Shown here piece after piece: positions 8,213 to 16,739 of a stretch of 38,708 nt of DNA (position 1 is the first letter of the stretch; each line of letters opens with the position of its first letter). The stretch is from Chloroflexota bacterium. GTDB taxonomy: Bacteria; Chloroflexota; Anaerolineae; Promineifilales; Promineifilaceae. The stretch is taken from contig JAHDEN010000043.1 of NCBI GenBank assembly GCA_020628815.1, positions 1 through 38,708 of the forward strand, written 5' to 3'. Under the pieces are notes generated by a model that had not been told where the DNA came from, made no database searches, and worked only from the letters and a program-made list of their open reading frames with translations. The position numbers were made by a program, and so were the translations under genes.

Positions 8213-9307
8213 TTAGAGCTTTACAGAGAATCTCGTCCCTTGCCCCTCAGCACTCTGCACCGTTATATCGCCCCCATGTGCCAATACCAATTGCCGGGCG
8301 ATGGCTAAGCCCAATCCGGTTGAGCCTGTGTGCTCGCGCGATTTATCTCCCCGCCAAAACCGGTCAAAAATATAAGGGAGCTGTTCGGCCGGAATCCCTT
8401 CACCTGTGTCAGCTACAGTGATGGTGATCTGGTCGCCACCATTTTGCGCACTGAGCGAAACTGCTCCCCCGGCCGGTGTGTGGCGCAAGCTGTTTGATAC
8501 TAAATTATTAATCACTTGGGTTAGGCGATCGTAATCGGCCGAGACCACCAAGTCCCCCTTAGAGGAAACATTTAGCTCGATATCCGCCACGGCCGCTTGG
8601 CCTGAAAAGCTCGTTTGCACATCTTGCAGCAGTTCGGCGATATCAACTTCTTCTTTTCGCAGTGGCAGTTGCCCAGATTCAGCCAGTGACAAAACACGCA
8701 GATCTTCGATCAGTCGGGACAAAATGCGGGTTTCATCCAATGTCGCTTCAATATGATCGGCCGATGGCTCATACACCTCGTCCAACACCCCCTCTAAATT
8801 ACCCTGAATAATATGGAGCGGTGTACGTAATTCATGTGCGACGTCGGCCGTTAAATTGCGTCGTCGTTCGTCTGCCAGCTCAAGTTCAGACACCATATGG
8901 TTAAATGATTTCGCAAGCCCGCTAAAATTCCCTTTCAGATTTTCGCGCACACGCACGGTTAGGTCTCCTTTAGAAACATTATCGGCCGCCGCAATGACTT
9001 CGGCTAAAGGTGAAGTAATGTCTCGGTAAGCTCGGAGCGAAAGATACATCGCTAAGATCGGGAGTAAAAACAGTGCAAGTGCGCCACCCATCCAGATATA
9101 AGATCCGAAATGCCCTTCTTCAACCATCCGGCCGATTAGGTAGATGAGTCCCCCCATCCCGCCCACGATAAGCATGACGATCAGACCAAAAACGATTAAA
9201 AAGCGGATAAACATCCGCTGACCTCGCCTACGGTAGCGCTGCCGTTCTTCGGGGGGCAGATTGTGCCACTCTTTCCGAAACTTTGCTTCTAGTTCATCTT
9301 TGCTCAT
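8213..9307 (-). CDS. Membrane sensor histidine kinase
   Basis: A 364-residue two-component kinase. A charged cytoplasmic N-terminus is followed by membrane segments at about 33-58 and 70-90 with only a very short loop between them, so there is essentially no extracellular sensor domain. A HAMP linker spans about 91-143. The HisKA dimerisation domain has phospho-accepting His158 in AHELRTPLH. The ATPase domain shows the N box (NNLVSNSLRH), DTGEGIP, FDRFWRGD and GSTGLGLAIARQ. The ATG at 9305-9307 overlaps the TGA of the response regulator by 4 bp, so the two are translationally coupled. With so small an outside loop it probably senses the membrane state or another membrane protein. The signal is not known. 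Confidence 0.93.
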   Translation of the reverse strand: MSKDELEAKFRKEWHNLPPEERQRYRRRGQRMFIRFLIVFGLIVMLIVGGMGGLIYLIGRMVEEGHFGSYIWMGGALALFLLPILAMYLSLRAYRDITSPLAEVIAAADNVSKGDLTVRVRENLKGNFSGLAKSFNHMVSELELADERRRNLTADVAHELRTPLHIIQGNLEGVLDEVYEPSADHIEATLDETRILSRLIEDLRVLSLAESGQLPLRKEEVDIAELLQDVQTSFSGQAAVADIELNVSSKGDLVVSADYDRLTQVINNLVSNSLRHTPAGGAVSLSAQNGGDQITITVADTGEGIPAEQLPYIFDRFWRGDKSREHTGSTGLGLAIARQLVLAHGGDITVQSAEGQGTRFSVKL

Positions 9308-9987
9308 AGCTCTGAAAATTTATACCCAATGCCATAGACGGTCAAAATATAGCGGGGGTCAGCCGGGTTCGGCTCTAATTTTTTGCGCAGGTTTTTAATG
9401 TGTGCATCGATGCTGCGATCAAAGCCATCATAAGCGTAGCCGTGCAGATGGTTCAAAATTTGGGCACGGGTAAAGGCTTGCCCGGGTGACTCGGCAAACA
9501 ATAGCAGCAAGTTAAATTCAGTGCGTGAAAGGCTAATCGATTCCCCATCCCGGCTGACGCTGTAGCCACGTTTATCAATTTCAAGATCGTTGACGCGTAA
9601 CAAATGGCTTTGAGTCAAATCTCCACCAGCCCGGCGTAAAACGGCGCGAATGCGGGCTACCAACGCCCGGGGGGAGAATGGCTTTGTAATGTAGTCATCG
9701 GCTCCGATTTCAAGCCCAATCAATTGATCAGTCTCTTCTGCCCGTGCCGTTAGCATAATGATCGGCACATTCGATTCTTTGCGAATCATGCGGCAAACGT
9801 CCAACCCATCCATGCCGGGCAAATTAAGATCAAGCACCACCATTTGCGGGTTTTCTTGGCGAAAGATCGAAAGAGCTTCCCGGCCGTCGCCGCTGGTGAG
9901 TACGTCATATCCTGCTTTTTCCAGATAATCGCGGGCAAGCTTTATAATTTTGGGTTCGTCGTCTACGACTAAAATACGTTCGTTCAT
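9304..9987 (-). CDS. OmpR/PhoB-family response regulator
   Basis: A 227-residue regulator with a receiver domain (acidic pocket in ILVVDDEP, phospho-acceptor Asp53 in VVLDLNLPG, the conserved Thr in MLTARAE and Lys in YITKPFSP). A winged-helix DNA-binding domain of the OmpR type follows (EFNLLLLFAESPGQAFTR, HIKNLRKKLEP, VYGIGYKF). I start it at the ATG at 9985-9987, which gives the typical MNERILVVDDE beginning; the frame is open six codons further to a TTG at 10005. No clear Shine-Dalgarno precedes it. It is cognate to the overlapping kinase. Its upstream region is rich in inverted repeats that may include an autoregulatory site. Confidence 0.93.
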   Translation of the reverse strand: MNERILVVDDEPKIIKLARDYLEKAGYDVLTSGDGREALSIFRQENPQMVVLDLNLPGMDGLDVCRMIRKESNVPIIMLTARAEETDQLIGLEIGADDYITKPFSPRALVARIRAVLRRAGGDLTQSHLLRVNDLEIDKRGYSVSRDGESISLSRTEFNLLLLFAESPGQAFTRAQILNHLHGYAYDGFDRSIDAHIKNLRKKLEPNPADPRYILTVYGIGYKFSEL

Positions 9988-10034
9988 AAAAGGTAACCGC
10001 TGCAAGCCTACTCTATTTTACCAATAAACTGAAA

Positions 10035-10073
10035 CGGCACCGACCACACTAACAAATAGCATGACCGGTGCCG
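10035..10073. promoter_or_regulatory. 8-bp inverted repeat upstream of the response regulator
   Basis: CGGCACCG (10035-10042) matches CGGTGCCG (10066-10073) perfectly across a 23-nt loop, about 50 bp upstream of the response regulator start. It could be a leader hairpin or part of a regulator site; there is no strong T-run. Confidence 0.35.
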
Positions 10074-10134
10074 ATACGACGCATATGTTGTGATTAAGTG
10101 ACCTGTCGCAACATTTCGCCAAAAGGAGAGGGAG

Positions 10135-10190
10135 GACTAACGGGGCTCTAGGAAAACCACATGCCAGCTGTGATCGGCATTCCGTTAGTC
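10135..10190. promoter_or_regulatory. Nested inverted repeats in the response regulator upstream region
   Basis: GACTAACGG (10135-10143) is an exact inverted match of CCGTTAGTC (10182-10190). Inside lies ATGCC/GGCAT (10161-10165 and 10176-10180), which stacks directly on the right arm. It lies between the terminators of the upstream gene and the regulator start, so it should be in the leader or promoter region of the two-component operon. Confidence 0.4.
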
Positions 10191-10196
10191 AGATGA

Positions 10197-10229
10197 TGAA
10201 AAAATCAGGAAACTATCAAAACCTGATTA
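10197..10229 (-). terminator. Second minus-strand terminator candidate downstream of the small membrane protein
   Basis: Read on the minus strand, AATCAGG (10228-10222) pairs with CCTGATT (10209-10203) and is followed by six Ts. It backs up the terminator at 10243-10281. Confidence 0.5.
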
Positions 10230-10242
10230 GGGAGTTACCCAT

Positions 10243-10281
10243 TTAAAAAGTGGCGGATGGTGGAGGAAAAACCACCCGCCA
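10243..10281 (-). terminator. Minus-strand terminator downstream of the small membrane protein
   Basis: An 11-bp stem with one mismatch joins 10251-10261 and 10271-10281. On the minus strand it is followed by CTTTTTAAAT. It lies about 100 bp beyond the stop of the gene at 10379-10837 and probably separates it from the two-component operon. Confidence 0.6.
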
Positions 10282-10378
10282 CAGAGAGGAGAAACCACAG
10301 CGGCCGAACAGAATGCCTCATCCAAACATCTGCTGGGACCGCTTATACGTCATTGTGAAACCGGTTCAACAAATGACA

Positions 10379-10837
10379 CTACATGTCGTACGACCGACCA
10401 AATCCGATACCATCGTCACCGTCGTCGTCAGCTTGTCTTTCTTTTTGACTCCGTTCACCCCGAGGCCGGTATCGGTCAGAATGTTCGTAACTGTGCCAGT
10501 GTCGTCCGCCACCGCCCCAAGTCATTCGGCGGATTACCTTAAACATAAAGCTAAAGAAAATTAGATAGAAAAGGAATCCAAAAAATCCGATTCCTTGACG
10601 ATGGTGTGTGTCATAGCCATAGCTCCGTGCACCATAAGGTGCTTGGTTGGCGCTGGGTGCCGCATCTGCTGCTGGCGCTTGTTCGGCCGGTGGTGCAGCC
10701 TGTTCAGCCGCAACTTGCCCCGCCCGATATCCGTCAAAATATGCATTCCGATAAGAAGCTTGTCGCATGCCACCGATTAACATCATGGCAAAAAATCCAA
10801 CAAACAGTATCGGGAAAATTCGAGGTCTAAAGAACAT
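10379..10837 (-). CDS. Small two-helix membrane protein of unknown function
   Basis: A 152-residue protein with one N-terminal membrane segment (PILFVGFFAMMLIGGMRQ, about 7-25), an Ala/Pro/Gln-rich linker (about 45-70), and a second hydrophobic segment (IGFFGFLFYLIFFSFMFKVI, about 83-102). A strongly polar tail follows, with His, Arg and Asp runs (HWHSYEHSDRY, RQADDDGDDG). The start is the ATG at 10835-10837, which has AGGAG about 10 bp upstream; an upstream in-frame TTG is too close to that site. It lies upstream of and in the same direction as the two-component pair but is separated by two terminators. No family was recognised. It might be a partner or target of the loop-poor kinase, which is inference only. 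Confidence 0.65.
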   Translation of the reverse strand: MFFRPRIFPILFVGFFAMMLIGGMRQASYRNAYFDGYRAGQVAAEQAAPPAEQAPAADAAPSANQAPYGARSYGYDTHHRQGIGFFGFLFYLIFFSFMFKVIRRMTWGGGGRHWHSYEHSDRYRPRGERSQKERQADDDGDDGIGFGRSYDM

Positions 10838-11050
10838 TGTTATCAAACTCCTTGAAAAAACATTTCGTTGTGTTCAATTCGATGTCCAAATAATCTAATT
10901 AAAATGTGAAAGAGTTATGAACGTCTGTCGCAAGTGTGGTGAACGGTCGTTATACCAGACAAATCATGCATTTTTGCCGAAGTGCTCATCTAATGATGTA
11001 TACGCGTCACACTTGCGTGGGCGGGTATCCAGTGCCAGGTTTAGCGCTAG

Positions 11051-11070
11051 ATTCCTGCCTATACAGGAAT
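11051..11070. repeat. Short palindromic repeat-like element
   Basis: ATTCCTG-CCTATA-CAGGAAT is a perfect 7-bp hairpin. With its flanks (CTAG before, GACAG after) it resembles the dispersed GGATTCC...GGAATGACA palindromes found between genes in many bacteria. It lies in the 10838-11214 gap between divergent genes, in which I see no gene and no convincing promoter. Confidence 0.4.
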
Positions 11071-11214
11071 GACAGGCTCTACAAAATCTTGACTCCATCT
11101 GGGGCAACGCCATAGCCACAATGAGTCTCCAATTAATCTTCACTTCTTCTACACAATTGGTTAGTAATATCCGGTTGTCACAAATTCAAATCTTGTGGTG
11201 TTTATAAGGGTAAG

Positions 11215-11829
11215 ATGACGATCACAATTCACGATCAACTTTCAAACGGCTCGGCCGGTGATGAGTCTGATGGGCAATTGCTCAGCAGAATGCATCAAGG
11301 AGACAGCGTTTCATTTGAAGCACTGTTTCATCGCCATTATCAGAGGCTTTATGGCCTTGTATTTCGGTTAGTTGGTAATCGAGCAGAAGCAGAAGACATT
11401 GTGCAGGATGTGTTTATTCGGCTCCATCAAAAGCCTCCCAGTGATGGGCGCAATGAACACAATGTGAGCGCATGGCTTTACAGGGTTGCAACCAACACGG
11501 CGTACAACGCCATCCGCTCAAGAAACCGACTATGGCAACGGAATCAGCACTTGGTGCCTGATAAACGGGATAGCTCAGCCGGGCCAGAAAAAGCGGCCGA
11601 ACAAGAAGAGGAGGCTCAACTTGTTCGGGCAGCTTTGGCAGAGCTAACTCCCATGCATGGGCAACTGTTACTGCTCAGGCAGCTAGGGCTCAGCTACACG
11701 GAGTTGGCTGAAATCTGTGACGTCAATCCAAATTCGGTTGGTAAAACGCTATCGCGTGCGGCCGATGCTTTTCGAAAAGCGTATTTACGACTTAGCGTTC
11801 ACGCTGACGCTGAGGGGAACAACCCATGA
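11215..11829 (+). CDS. ECF-type RNA polymerase sigma factor
   Basis: A 204-residue sigma-70 family protein with only regions 2 and 4. Region 2 (about 28-97) has FEALFHRHYQRLYGLVFRLV, the core-binding RAEAEDIVQDVFIRLH and the -10 recognising WLYRVATNTAYNAIRSRNR. A charged linker leads to region 4 (about 141-195) with a helix-turn-helix (LSYTELAEICDVNPNSVGKTLSRA). The ATG at 11215 has AAGGG a few bases upstream. Its stop overlaps the next gene by 4 bp (ATGA), the usual arrangement of an ECF factor with its anti-sigma factor. The regulon and signal are unknown. Confidence 0.93.
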   Translation: MTITIHDQLSNGSAGDESDGQLLSRMHQGDSVSFEALFHRHYQRLYGLVFRLVGNRAEAEDIVQDVFIRLHQKPPSDGRNEHNVSAWLYRVATNTAYNAIRSRNRLWQRNQHLVPDKRDSSAGPEKAAEQEEEAQLVRAALAELTPMHGQLLLLRQLGLSYTELAEICDVNPNSVGKTLSRAADAFRKAYLRLSVHADAEGNNP

Positions 11830-12818
11830 ACGAAGAATTTGAAGATGTGATCGCCCAATTGGCGATCCTAGAACCAACCACAGAGGATCAACCACAGCCG
11901 GCCGATGCCGCATTTGCAACCTTGCAACACAAGCTGCACCAACCAGCGGCAGAACCGAAATCGATCCCATGGTTTAGGAGATTTACCCTTATGACAACAC
12001 AACAGAAATGGACTCAAGCGGCCGTTGGCGGCATGCTTGGCCTGCTCATCGCATTTTTTGGGCTAACAACCTCGGGCCAAGCATTGGCCAGCGAGTTTCT
12101 AGGCCTTTTCCGGGTGCAAAAGTTTGCCCCAATTTCTATTTCACCCGAAGCTCTGGCCAATCTAGAAAACATGGATTTTGAAGGGATGGTTCCCGGCGAA
12201 ATGGTTTGGGACGAAGAAGCGGTAGAACCGCAACAAGTCGCTTCATTAGATGAAGCTATCGCACTTGCTCCAAACGCTTTTGTCTTTGCGCCTGACCTTG
12301 GCGAGCCAGCTGAAATTGCCGTTGGTGGCGCTGGTAGCGGCACCCTAACGGTTGACTTGGCTGCGGCGCGCGCCATCCTCAACATAGCTGGGGTAGATGG
12401 CAATCTGCTTCCTGATGATTTAGATGGATCAGACATCTCGGTCGCAACTGAGCCGGGTATCTTCATGCGCTGGAACGAAGGAGACACCACCATGGTGCAG
12501 ATGCCCAGCCCGTCTATTAGCTATCCGGGCAACTTCGATCCGCAACCGATTGGCCAAGCGTTGCTTCAGTTCTTAGGCATGTCAGAAGCAGAAGCGGTCC
12601 GTTTATCTAATTCGATCGATTGGACCAGCACGCTTGTCCTGCCGGTTCCAACAGACTTAGCTTCTTTCCAAGAAGTCACTGTCCAAGGGAATCCAGCAAT
12701 CTTGATTACCGAGAACAACGGCTCAAACAGCAGCCTTATCTTTGAAACCAGCGGCAACGTCGTCATGCTCCAAGGTAATTGGTCGGCCGATGAGCTGCTT
12801 GAATTGGCAAATGGCTAA
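11826..12818 (+). CDS. Single-pass membrane protein coupled to the ECF sigma factor, candidate anti-sigma factor
   Basis: A 330-residue protein with an acidic cytoplasmic N-terminus of about 60 residues, one membrane helix at about 65-83 (AAVGGMLGLLIAFFGLTTSG), and a 245-residue outer domain of beta-rich character that I cannot assign. The position and 4-bp overlap with the sigma factor gene are typical of an anti-sigma factor. The N-terminal part, however, lacks the H-x3-C-x2-C zinc motif of classical ZAS anti-sigma domains, so the assignment rests on context. The outer domain contains AILITENNGSNSSLIFETSG near the end, reminiscent of periplasmic domains of sporulation or stress membrane proteins, but this is weak. 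A strong terminator follows immediately. Confidence 0.6.
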   Translation: MNEEFEDVIAQLAILEPTTEDQPQPADAAFATLQHKLHQPAAEPKSIPWFRRFTLMTTQQKWTQAAVGGMLGLLIAFFGLTTSGQALASEFLGLFRVQKFAPISISPEALANLENMDFEGMVPGEMVWDEEAVEPQQVASLDEAIALAPNAFVFAPDLGEPAEIAVGGAGSGTLTVDLAAARAILNIAGVDGNLLPDDLDGSDISVATEPGIFMRWNEGDTTMVQMPSPSISYPGNFDPQPIGQALLQFLGMSEAEAVRLSNSIDWTSTLVLPVPTDLASFQEVTVQGNPAILITENNGSNSSLIFETSGNVVMLQGNWSADELLELANG

Positions 12819-12824
12819 ATAAAT

Positions 12825-12862
12825 AACGAGGGTGGAAGAGAGTTCTTTTCCACCCTCGTTTT
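12825..12862 (+). terminator. Strong intrinsic terminator of the sigma/anti-sigma operon
   Basis: AACGAGGGTGGAA (12825-12837) and TTCCACCCTCGTT (12848-12860) form a perfect 13-bp stem with a 10-nt loop, followed by TTATTTC. It begins 7 bp after the stop codon. Confidence 0.85.
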
Positions 12863-12881
12863 ATTTCTATTTTTGAACTCT

Positions 12882-13814
12882 ATGATCGCAATTAAAACCA
12901 AACAGCTACGCAAAGAATTTGGCACAAAAACGGCCGTCGATGACCTAACCCTGCAAGTAGAGCCGGGGGAGGTGTTTGGTTTTCTGGGTCCAAATGGGGC
13001 GGGCAAAACCACATCGATCAAAATGCTGTTAAACCTAGTGACCCCCACATCTGGCAGTGGTCTGCTGCTGAACCAACCCTTAGGCGATAACAACATTCGG
13101 GCCAAAATAGGCTATTTGCCCGAACACTTTCGCTTTCATACTTGGCTCAAAGCATGGGAATTCCTCGACTTCCACGGAAAAATGTTCCGCATGGAAAAAA
13201 GTCAGCGGCAGGATGTGATTCCCAAATTGCTTGATTTGGTTGGGCTAAAAGAAAGCACACATGCCAAACTCGGCACCTTTTCTAAAGGGATGACGCAGCG
13301 GATTGGGCTGGCCCAAGCGCTCATGAATGATCCCAAACTGGTGTTCCTTGATGAACCTACATCAGGGCTAGACCCGCTCGGCCGTAAATTAGTGCGTGAC
13401 ATTATTGATGGGTTGCGCAACGAAGGCACGGCCGTCTTTTTAAACTCCCATCTGCTGAGCGAAATTGAACAAACGTGTGACCGGGTCGCCTTTATCCGCA
13501 GCGGTGTGGTGCTCGAAACCAATTCGATGGCAACCCTAAACCAAGAGCGGCTGCGTGTTTTATTGCGGGTTGCCGCTCCATCGACCGAACTTGCGACTGA
13601 TCTAGCGTCGCTGGGTGACTTTATCACGGCCGACGCAGACACCCCGTTTGATCACGATACCGGTCAAATTATTTTCCATGTCGACTGCGAAGAAAACATC
13701 GGAACCGTGGCACGCCATCTTGTTGAACATGGGCACAACATTTATGAACTAAAACCCCAGCGAATCACGCTTGAGGAACGCTTTTTAGAAGTTATTCAGG
13801 GAGATAAAGGCTAA
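12882..13814 (+). CDS. ABC transporter ATP-binding protein (ABC-2 exporter type)
   Basis: A 310-residue ATPase. Walker A is GPNGAGKT at 36-43, the signature is FSKGMTQR at about 133-140 (the form used by NatA/NosF-type exporters instead of LSGGQ), Walker B is LVFLDEP at 153-159, followed by the D-loop SGLDP and the switch His in NSHLLSE. A C-terminal extension of about 90 residues is usual for this group. I start it at the ATG at 12882; a TTG three codons upstream is possible. No good Shine-Dalgarno is visible. The membrane partner starts 2 bp after its stop, so they form one exporter. The substrate is unknown. Confidence 0.92.
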   Translation: MIAIKTKQLRKEFGTKTAVDDLTLQVEPGEVFGFLGPNGAGKTTSIKMLLNLVTPTSGSGLLLNQPLGDNNIRAKIGYLPEHFRFHTWLKAWEFLDFHGKMFRMEKSQRQDVIPKLLDLVGLKESTHAKLGTFSKGMTQRIGLAQALMNDPKLVFLDEPTSGLDPLGRKLVRDIIDGLRNEGTAVFLNSHLLSEIEQTCDRVAFIRSGVVLETNSMATLNQERLRVLLRVAAPSTELATDLASLGDFITADADTPFDHDTGQIIFHVDCEENIGTVARHLVEHGHNIYELKPQRITLEERFLEVIQGDKG

Positions 13815-13816
13815 AC

Positions 13817-14653
13817 ATGCAGATTTGGAATATCGCATCACTCACCATTCATGAAGGGATTCGACGTAATATCGTCCGCTTAGCCATTGGGATGGGCATT
13901 CTCTTCTTGATCGTTTTCGGCGTCGGCATCCACTATATATTTTTACAATTTGAAGATGCGAACTTCTTGCCGCCAGGCGAAATGGAAATTCCAGCCATTG
14001 CACTTACTATTGTTGGCTTGTATGTCATCAACTTCCTACTCATCTTAGTTTCAGTTCTCATCTCAGTCGCCTCAATCTCTTCTGAAATTGATACCCATGT
14101 GATCGATACAATCGTGACCAAGCCGGTTAGCCGTTGGGAAATTGTATTGGGCAAATGGTTGGGATTCGCCATCATGATTACGGTCTACGCCACATTTATG
14201 GCTGGCGGCTTAATCACCATTTCTGCGCTGCGCACCGGATACCGGCTCGATACGATTGTGCCGGGGATCGCCCTCATGGCGCTAAACGGCATCTTGGTCA
14301 TGACGATTTCGATTGCGGGTGGCACACGGCTATCCACACTGGCGAACGGTGTGGTTGCTTTCATGCTGTATGGCATCGCCTTTATCGGCACATGGGTCGA
14401 AAACATCGGCTCAGTTTTTGAAAACGAAGCGGCCATCAATATCGGTATTTTGTCGAGCCTCATCGTCCCGGCCGAAGCGGTCTGGCGCAAAGCGTCACTC
14501 TCTTTTGAATCACGCATTCTGGGTAACCCTCAGTTTGCGGGGCCGATTACCGTTTTTTCAGAACCATCGGACATGATGATTTGGTACGCAATTTTTTATG
14601 TTGCGGCCTTATTAGCATGGTCTTTATGGAGCTTCTCTCAACGAGATTTATAG
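13817..14653 (+). CDS. ABC-2 family transporter permease
   Basis: A 278-residue membrane protein with about six hydrophobic helices. After the first helix an outer loop (HYIFLQFEDANFLPPGEMEI) follows, then SISSEIDTHVIDTIVTKPVSRWEIVLGKWLG, the cytoplasmic segment conserved in ABC-2 type permeases of the NosY-like group that couples to the ATPase. The start is the ATG at 13817, immediately after the ATPase gene stop, so the two are co-translated. Together they probably form a homodimeric exporter in the cytoplasmic membrane. Confidence 0.87.
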   Translation: MQIWNIASLTIHEGIRRNIVRLAIGMGILFLIVFGVGIHYIFLQFEDANFLPPGEMEIPAIALTIVGLYVINFLLILVSVLISVASISSEIDTHVIDTIVTKPVSRWEIVLGKWLGFAIMITVYATFMAGGLITISALRTGYRLDTIVPGIALMALNGILVMTISIAGGTRLSTLANGVVAFMLYGIAFIGTWVENIGSVFENEAAINIGILSSLIVPAEAVWRKASLSFESRILGNPQFAGPITVFSEPSDMMIWYAIFYVAALLAWSLWSFSQRDL

Positions 14654-14713
14654 TCAATCTAGATTTAGCCCGCAAAAGACATCGTTGTTCCATGTCTTCG
14701 TTTCTAGATTATT

Positions 14714-16354
14714 ATGCCGTTAACAACGGCAGAGGATTCGGCCGCACACGCACACATCACCACCATCTTGCGTCCTGCACAAATGGAAAAACAGACCACC
14801 CGTTTAGATTCCACTGATTTTTTAACCCTGATTTATTGTTTTCTACTTAGCACCCTCTTTCGATTCCCATACTTTTTTGAAGACGTCCTCAACTGGGATG
14901 AAAGCACATTTATTCTCACCGGCCAATCTCTGTTAGACGGCAACCTGCCCTATACAGAACTGTGGGATTTAAAACCTCCGCTCTTACCAGCAGCCTTTGC
15001 GCTGTTTATCACCCTGTTTGGTAAAAGCATTGTCTCCATTCGCATTGCTGGCGCAGTTTGTGTCGCGCTGACCGCTTGGTTAACCTATCTAACCGGCAAA
15101 ACGATTAGATCTCGCACGGTTGGATGGGTTGCAGCAACCCTCACAATCAGCTCTCTAGGCGCCTTAAATTACCGTCACTTTGCCACCATGTCTGAGCATG
15201 TTGCCCTGCTACCACTTATGGGCGCCATGCTGATCTTATTGCGAAAACCGATTACCCCTCGCCGCCTTTTCTGGGTAGGCCTGCTGCTCTCATCAGCAAC
15301 AATGATCCGCCTAAATCTTGCTTATGTAGCTTTAGGCGTTGGTTTAATCGCCATTCTCTTTTTAGATTATGAAGCCCCATCCTCCCAAACGTTTTTCCAA
15401 AAAACTGTGCGACGTGGCGTTTATTATTCGGCCGGCGCTTTGTCGATTATTTTCTTAACATGGCTTCCCTATCTCTTGACCAATCAATCCTCAATTTGGT
15501 GGGATTCTGTTATTCTCGCCCCGCTTAGCTACAGTGAATCAACCTTTTCCATGCTACAAGCGGCCGAAGTCCACGGCCGAGCTATTTTTGATTTAGTTTT
15601 TAATTGGGACGTGAGCTTTCTCTACAACCACGTTGCGGGTTCCCTGCTTTTTTTGGGGGCGGTCGTGGGTATATGTGTCTCGTTCGCCTTTATCGCTGCC
15701 AAACAATTTCATAGGCAAGAACGACGTTGGCTCATTCTTCTTTTTGCATTCTTGTTTACGGCCGCCCTATCTATCCTCAACAGCGGACAAAGCCATCTGC
15801 ATTACCTGCTGCAGATCATGCCGTTTTTAGCGTTATTGGCAGCATTTGCCTATGCCCCTCTGTTTGTATCAAATCGTTGGAAGGTGACATTGCCTATCGC
15901 GATCTTGGCCATGTTCCTGATGCTCCCCCATGCAAAATACCAGTATGTTGCGGAGCGAGTTCAAGAGGGCAAAATAGCCACTCATGGCACAGCCTATAGA
16001 GTTGCCCTCTATTTTGAGGAATCGGGAGCTACACATGAAACGATATATATGATGAATAATCACATCGCTTATTGGCTCATTGACCAAACCCCTTTAACTT
16101 CCACATCCACGCATCCGTCTAATATCTCAAAAGAATATTTACTCCAATTTTCAGGTGATCCGGGTTCCACCACACAATCCGCCCTGCAGGAGATATTGGA
16201 GCAGGAGCCAGAGTTTATTGTGACAGAAAATGATATCGGCTATCTCGATGGTTACGATGAGGCACGCGCACAATTAGACAGTGTGCTAGCTCAAGAATAT
16301 CAAATGGTTGAAGAGTTTTGGGGAACGCAGATATACAAACGAATCGAAAGCTGA
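14714..16354 (+). CDS. GT39/ArnT-like polytopic membrane glycosyltransferase
   Basis: A 546-residue protein with about 11-12 membrane helices. In the first outer loop stands NWDESTFILTGQSLLDGNLPY followed by ELWDLKPPLLP; the acidic DE pair and the KPP motif are hallmarks of the PMT/ArnT (GT-C fold) families. These transfer sugars from polyprenyl-phosphate carriers to proteins, lipids or polysaccharides at the outer face of the membrane. A soluble C-terminal domain of about 120 residues follows the last helix. The start is uncertain: ATG at 14714 gives a 23-residue leader, and the ATG at 14783 begins just ahead of the first helix. Neither has a clear ribosome binding site. The acceptor is unknown. 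Confidence 0.82.
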   Translation: MPLTTAEDSAAHAHITTILRPAQMEKQTTRLDSTDFLTLIYCFLLSTLFRFPYFFEDVLNWDESTFILTGQSLLDGNLPYTELWDLKPPLLPAAFALFITLFGKSIVSIRIAGAVCVALTAWLTYLTGKTIRSRTVGWVAATLTISSLGALNYRHFATMSEHVALLPLMGAMLILLRKPITPRRLFWVGLLLSSATMIRLNLAYVALGVGLIAILFLDYEAPSSQTFFQKTVRRGVYYSAGALSIIFLTWLPYLLTNQSSIWWDSVILAPLSYSESTFSMLQAAEVHGRAIFDLVFNWDVSFLYNHVAGSLLFLGAVVGICVSFAFIAAKQFHRQERRWLILLFAFLFTAALSILNSGQSHLHYLLQIMPFLALLAAFAYAPLFVSNRWKVTLPIAILAMFLMLPHAKYQYVAERVQEGKIATHGTAYRVALYFEESGATHETIYMMNNHIAYWLIDQTPLTSTSTHPSNISKEYLLQFSGDPGSTTQSALQEILEQEPEFIVTENDIGYLDGYDEARAQLDSVLAQEYQMVEEFWGTQIYKRIES

Positions 16355-16388
16355 CCGAATGCCACGTCACGCACGAGGTTTACCTGTT

Positions 16389-16691
16389 TTAGCCGGTCTC
16401 TTTTTCCATCGGGGTGTACCACGTTTTAACCTGAAAAATCAGCAAACCACTTTGAATAGCAGGGTCTTGGTTAGCAAAAGCGACAAGTTCATCTTTTGTC
16501 ACATCTTCGGTAGCAACCATCATCCCTCCAGAATCCGATTCAACAAACGGGCCACCCATTAGTAGCTTCCCATCTGCATGCAGTTTGGCGTAATGCTGAA
16601 CATGCTCCATCACGCCGGGCTGTTCGCGAAAATCAACCCCCTGCTGCCAAGCTTCCCCCGGTGAATGAATTACAACGTGTCTTAATTTCAT
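16389..16691 (-). CDS. YCII-related domain protein
   Basis: A 100-residue single-domain protein of the YciI-like alpha/beta barrel group: an MKLRHVVIHSPGEAW first strand, a helix with HVQHYAKLHADGKLLMGGPF and the late VKTWY strand. Relatives are small putative enzymes of unknown substrate, with a conserved His-Asp pair. The start is the ATG at 16689-16691 with AGGAG 5 bp upstream on the minus strand; an upstream TTG in frame overlaps that site. It is the last gene of a four-gene leftward group (VOC remnant, radical SAM, VOC, YCII). YCII and VOC genes often sit together. Confidence 0.72.
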   Translation of the reverse strand: MKLRHVVIHSPGEAWQQGVDFREQPGVMEHVQHYAKLHADGKLLMGGPFVESDSGGMMVATEDVTKDELVAFANQDPAIQSGLLIFQVKTWYTPMEKETG

Positions 16692-16739
16692 ATGTTCTCC
16701 TGCCAAAACAAACTTAGCTATTTTTCTAAATGGATCGCT

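Noticed and set aside
10918-11073. A 51-codon open frame starting MNVCRKCGERS with a CxxC motif
   Set aside because: It runs through the palindromic element at 11051-11070, has no ribosome binding site and no resemblance to a known small zinc protein; probably chance.
13278-13301. ABC signature FSKGM instead of LSGGQ as a defect
   Set aside because: NatA/NosF-type exporter ATPases commonly carry this variant; Walker A, Walker B and the switch His are intact.
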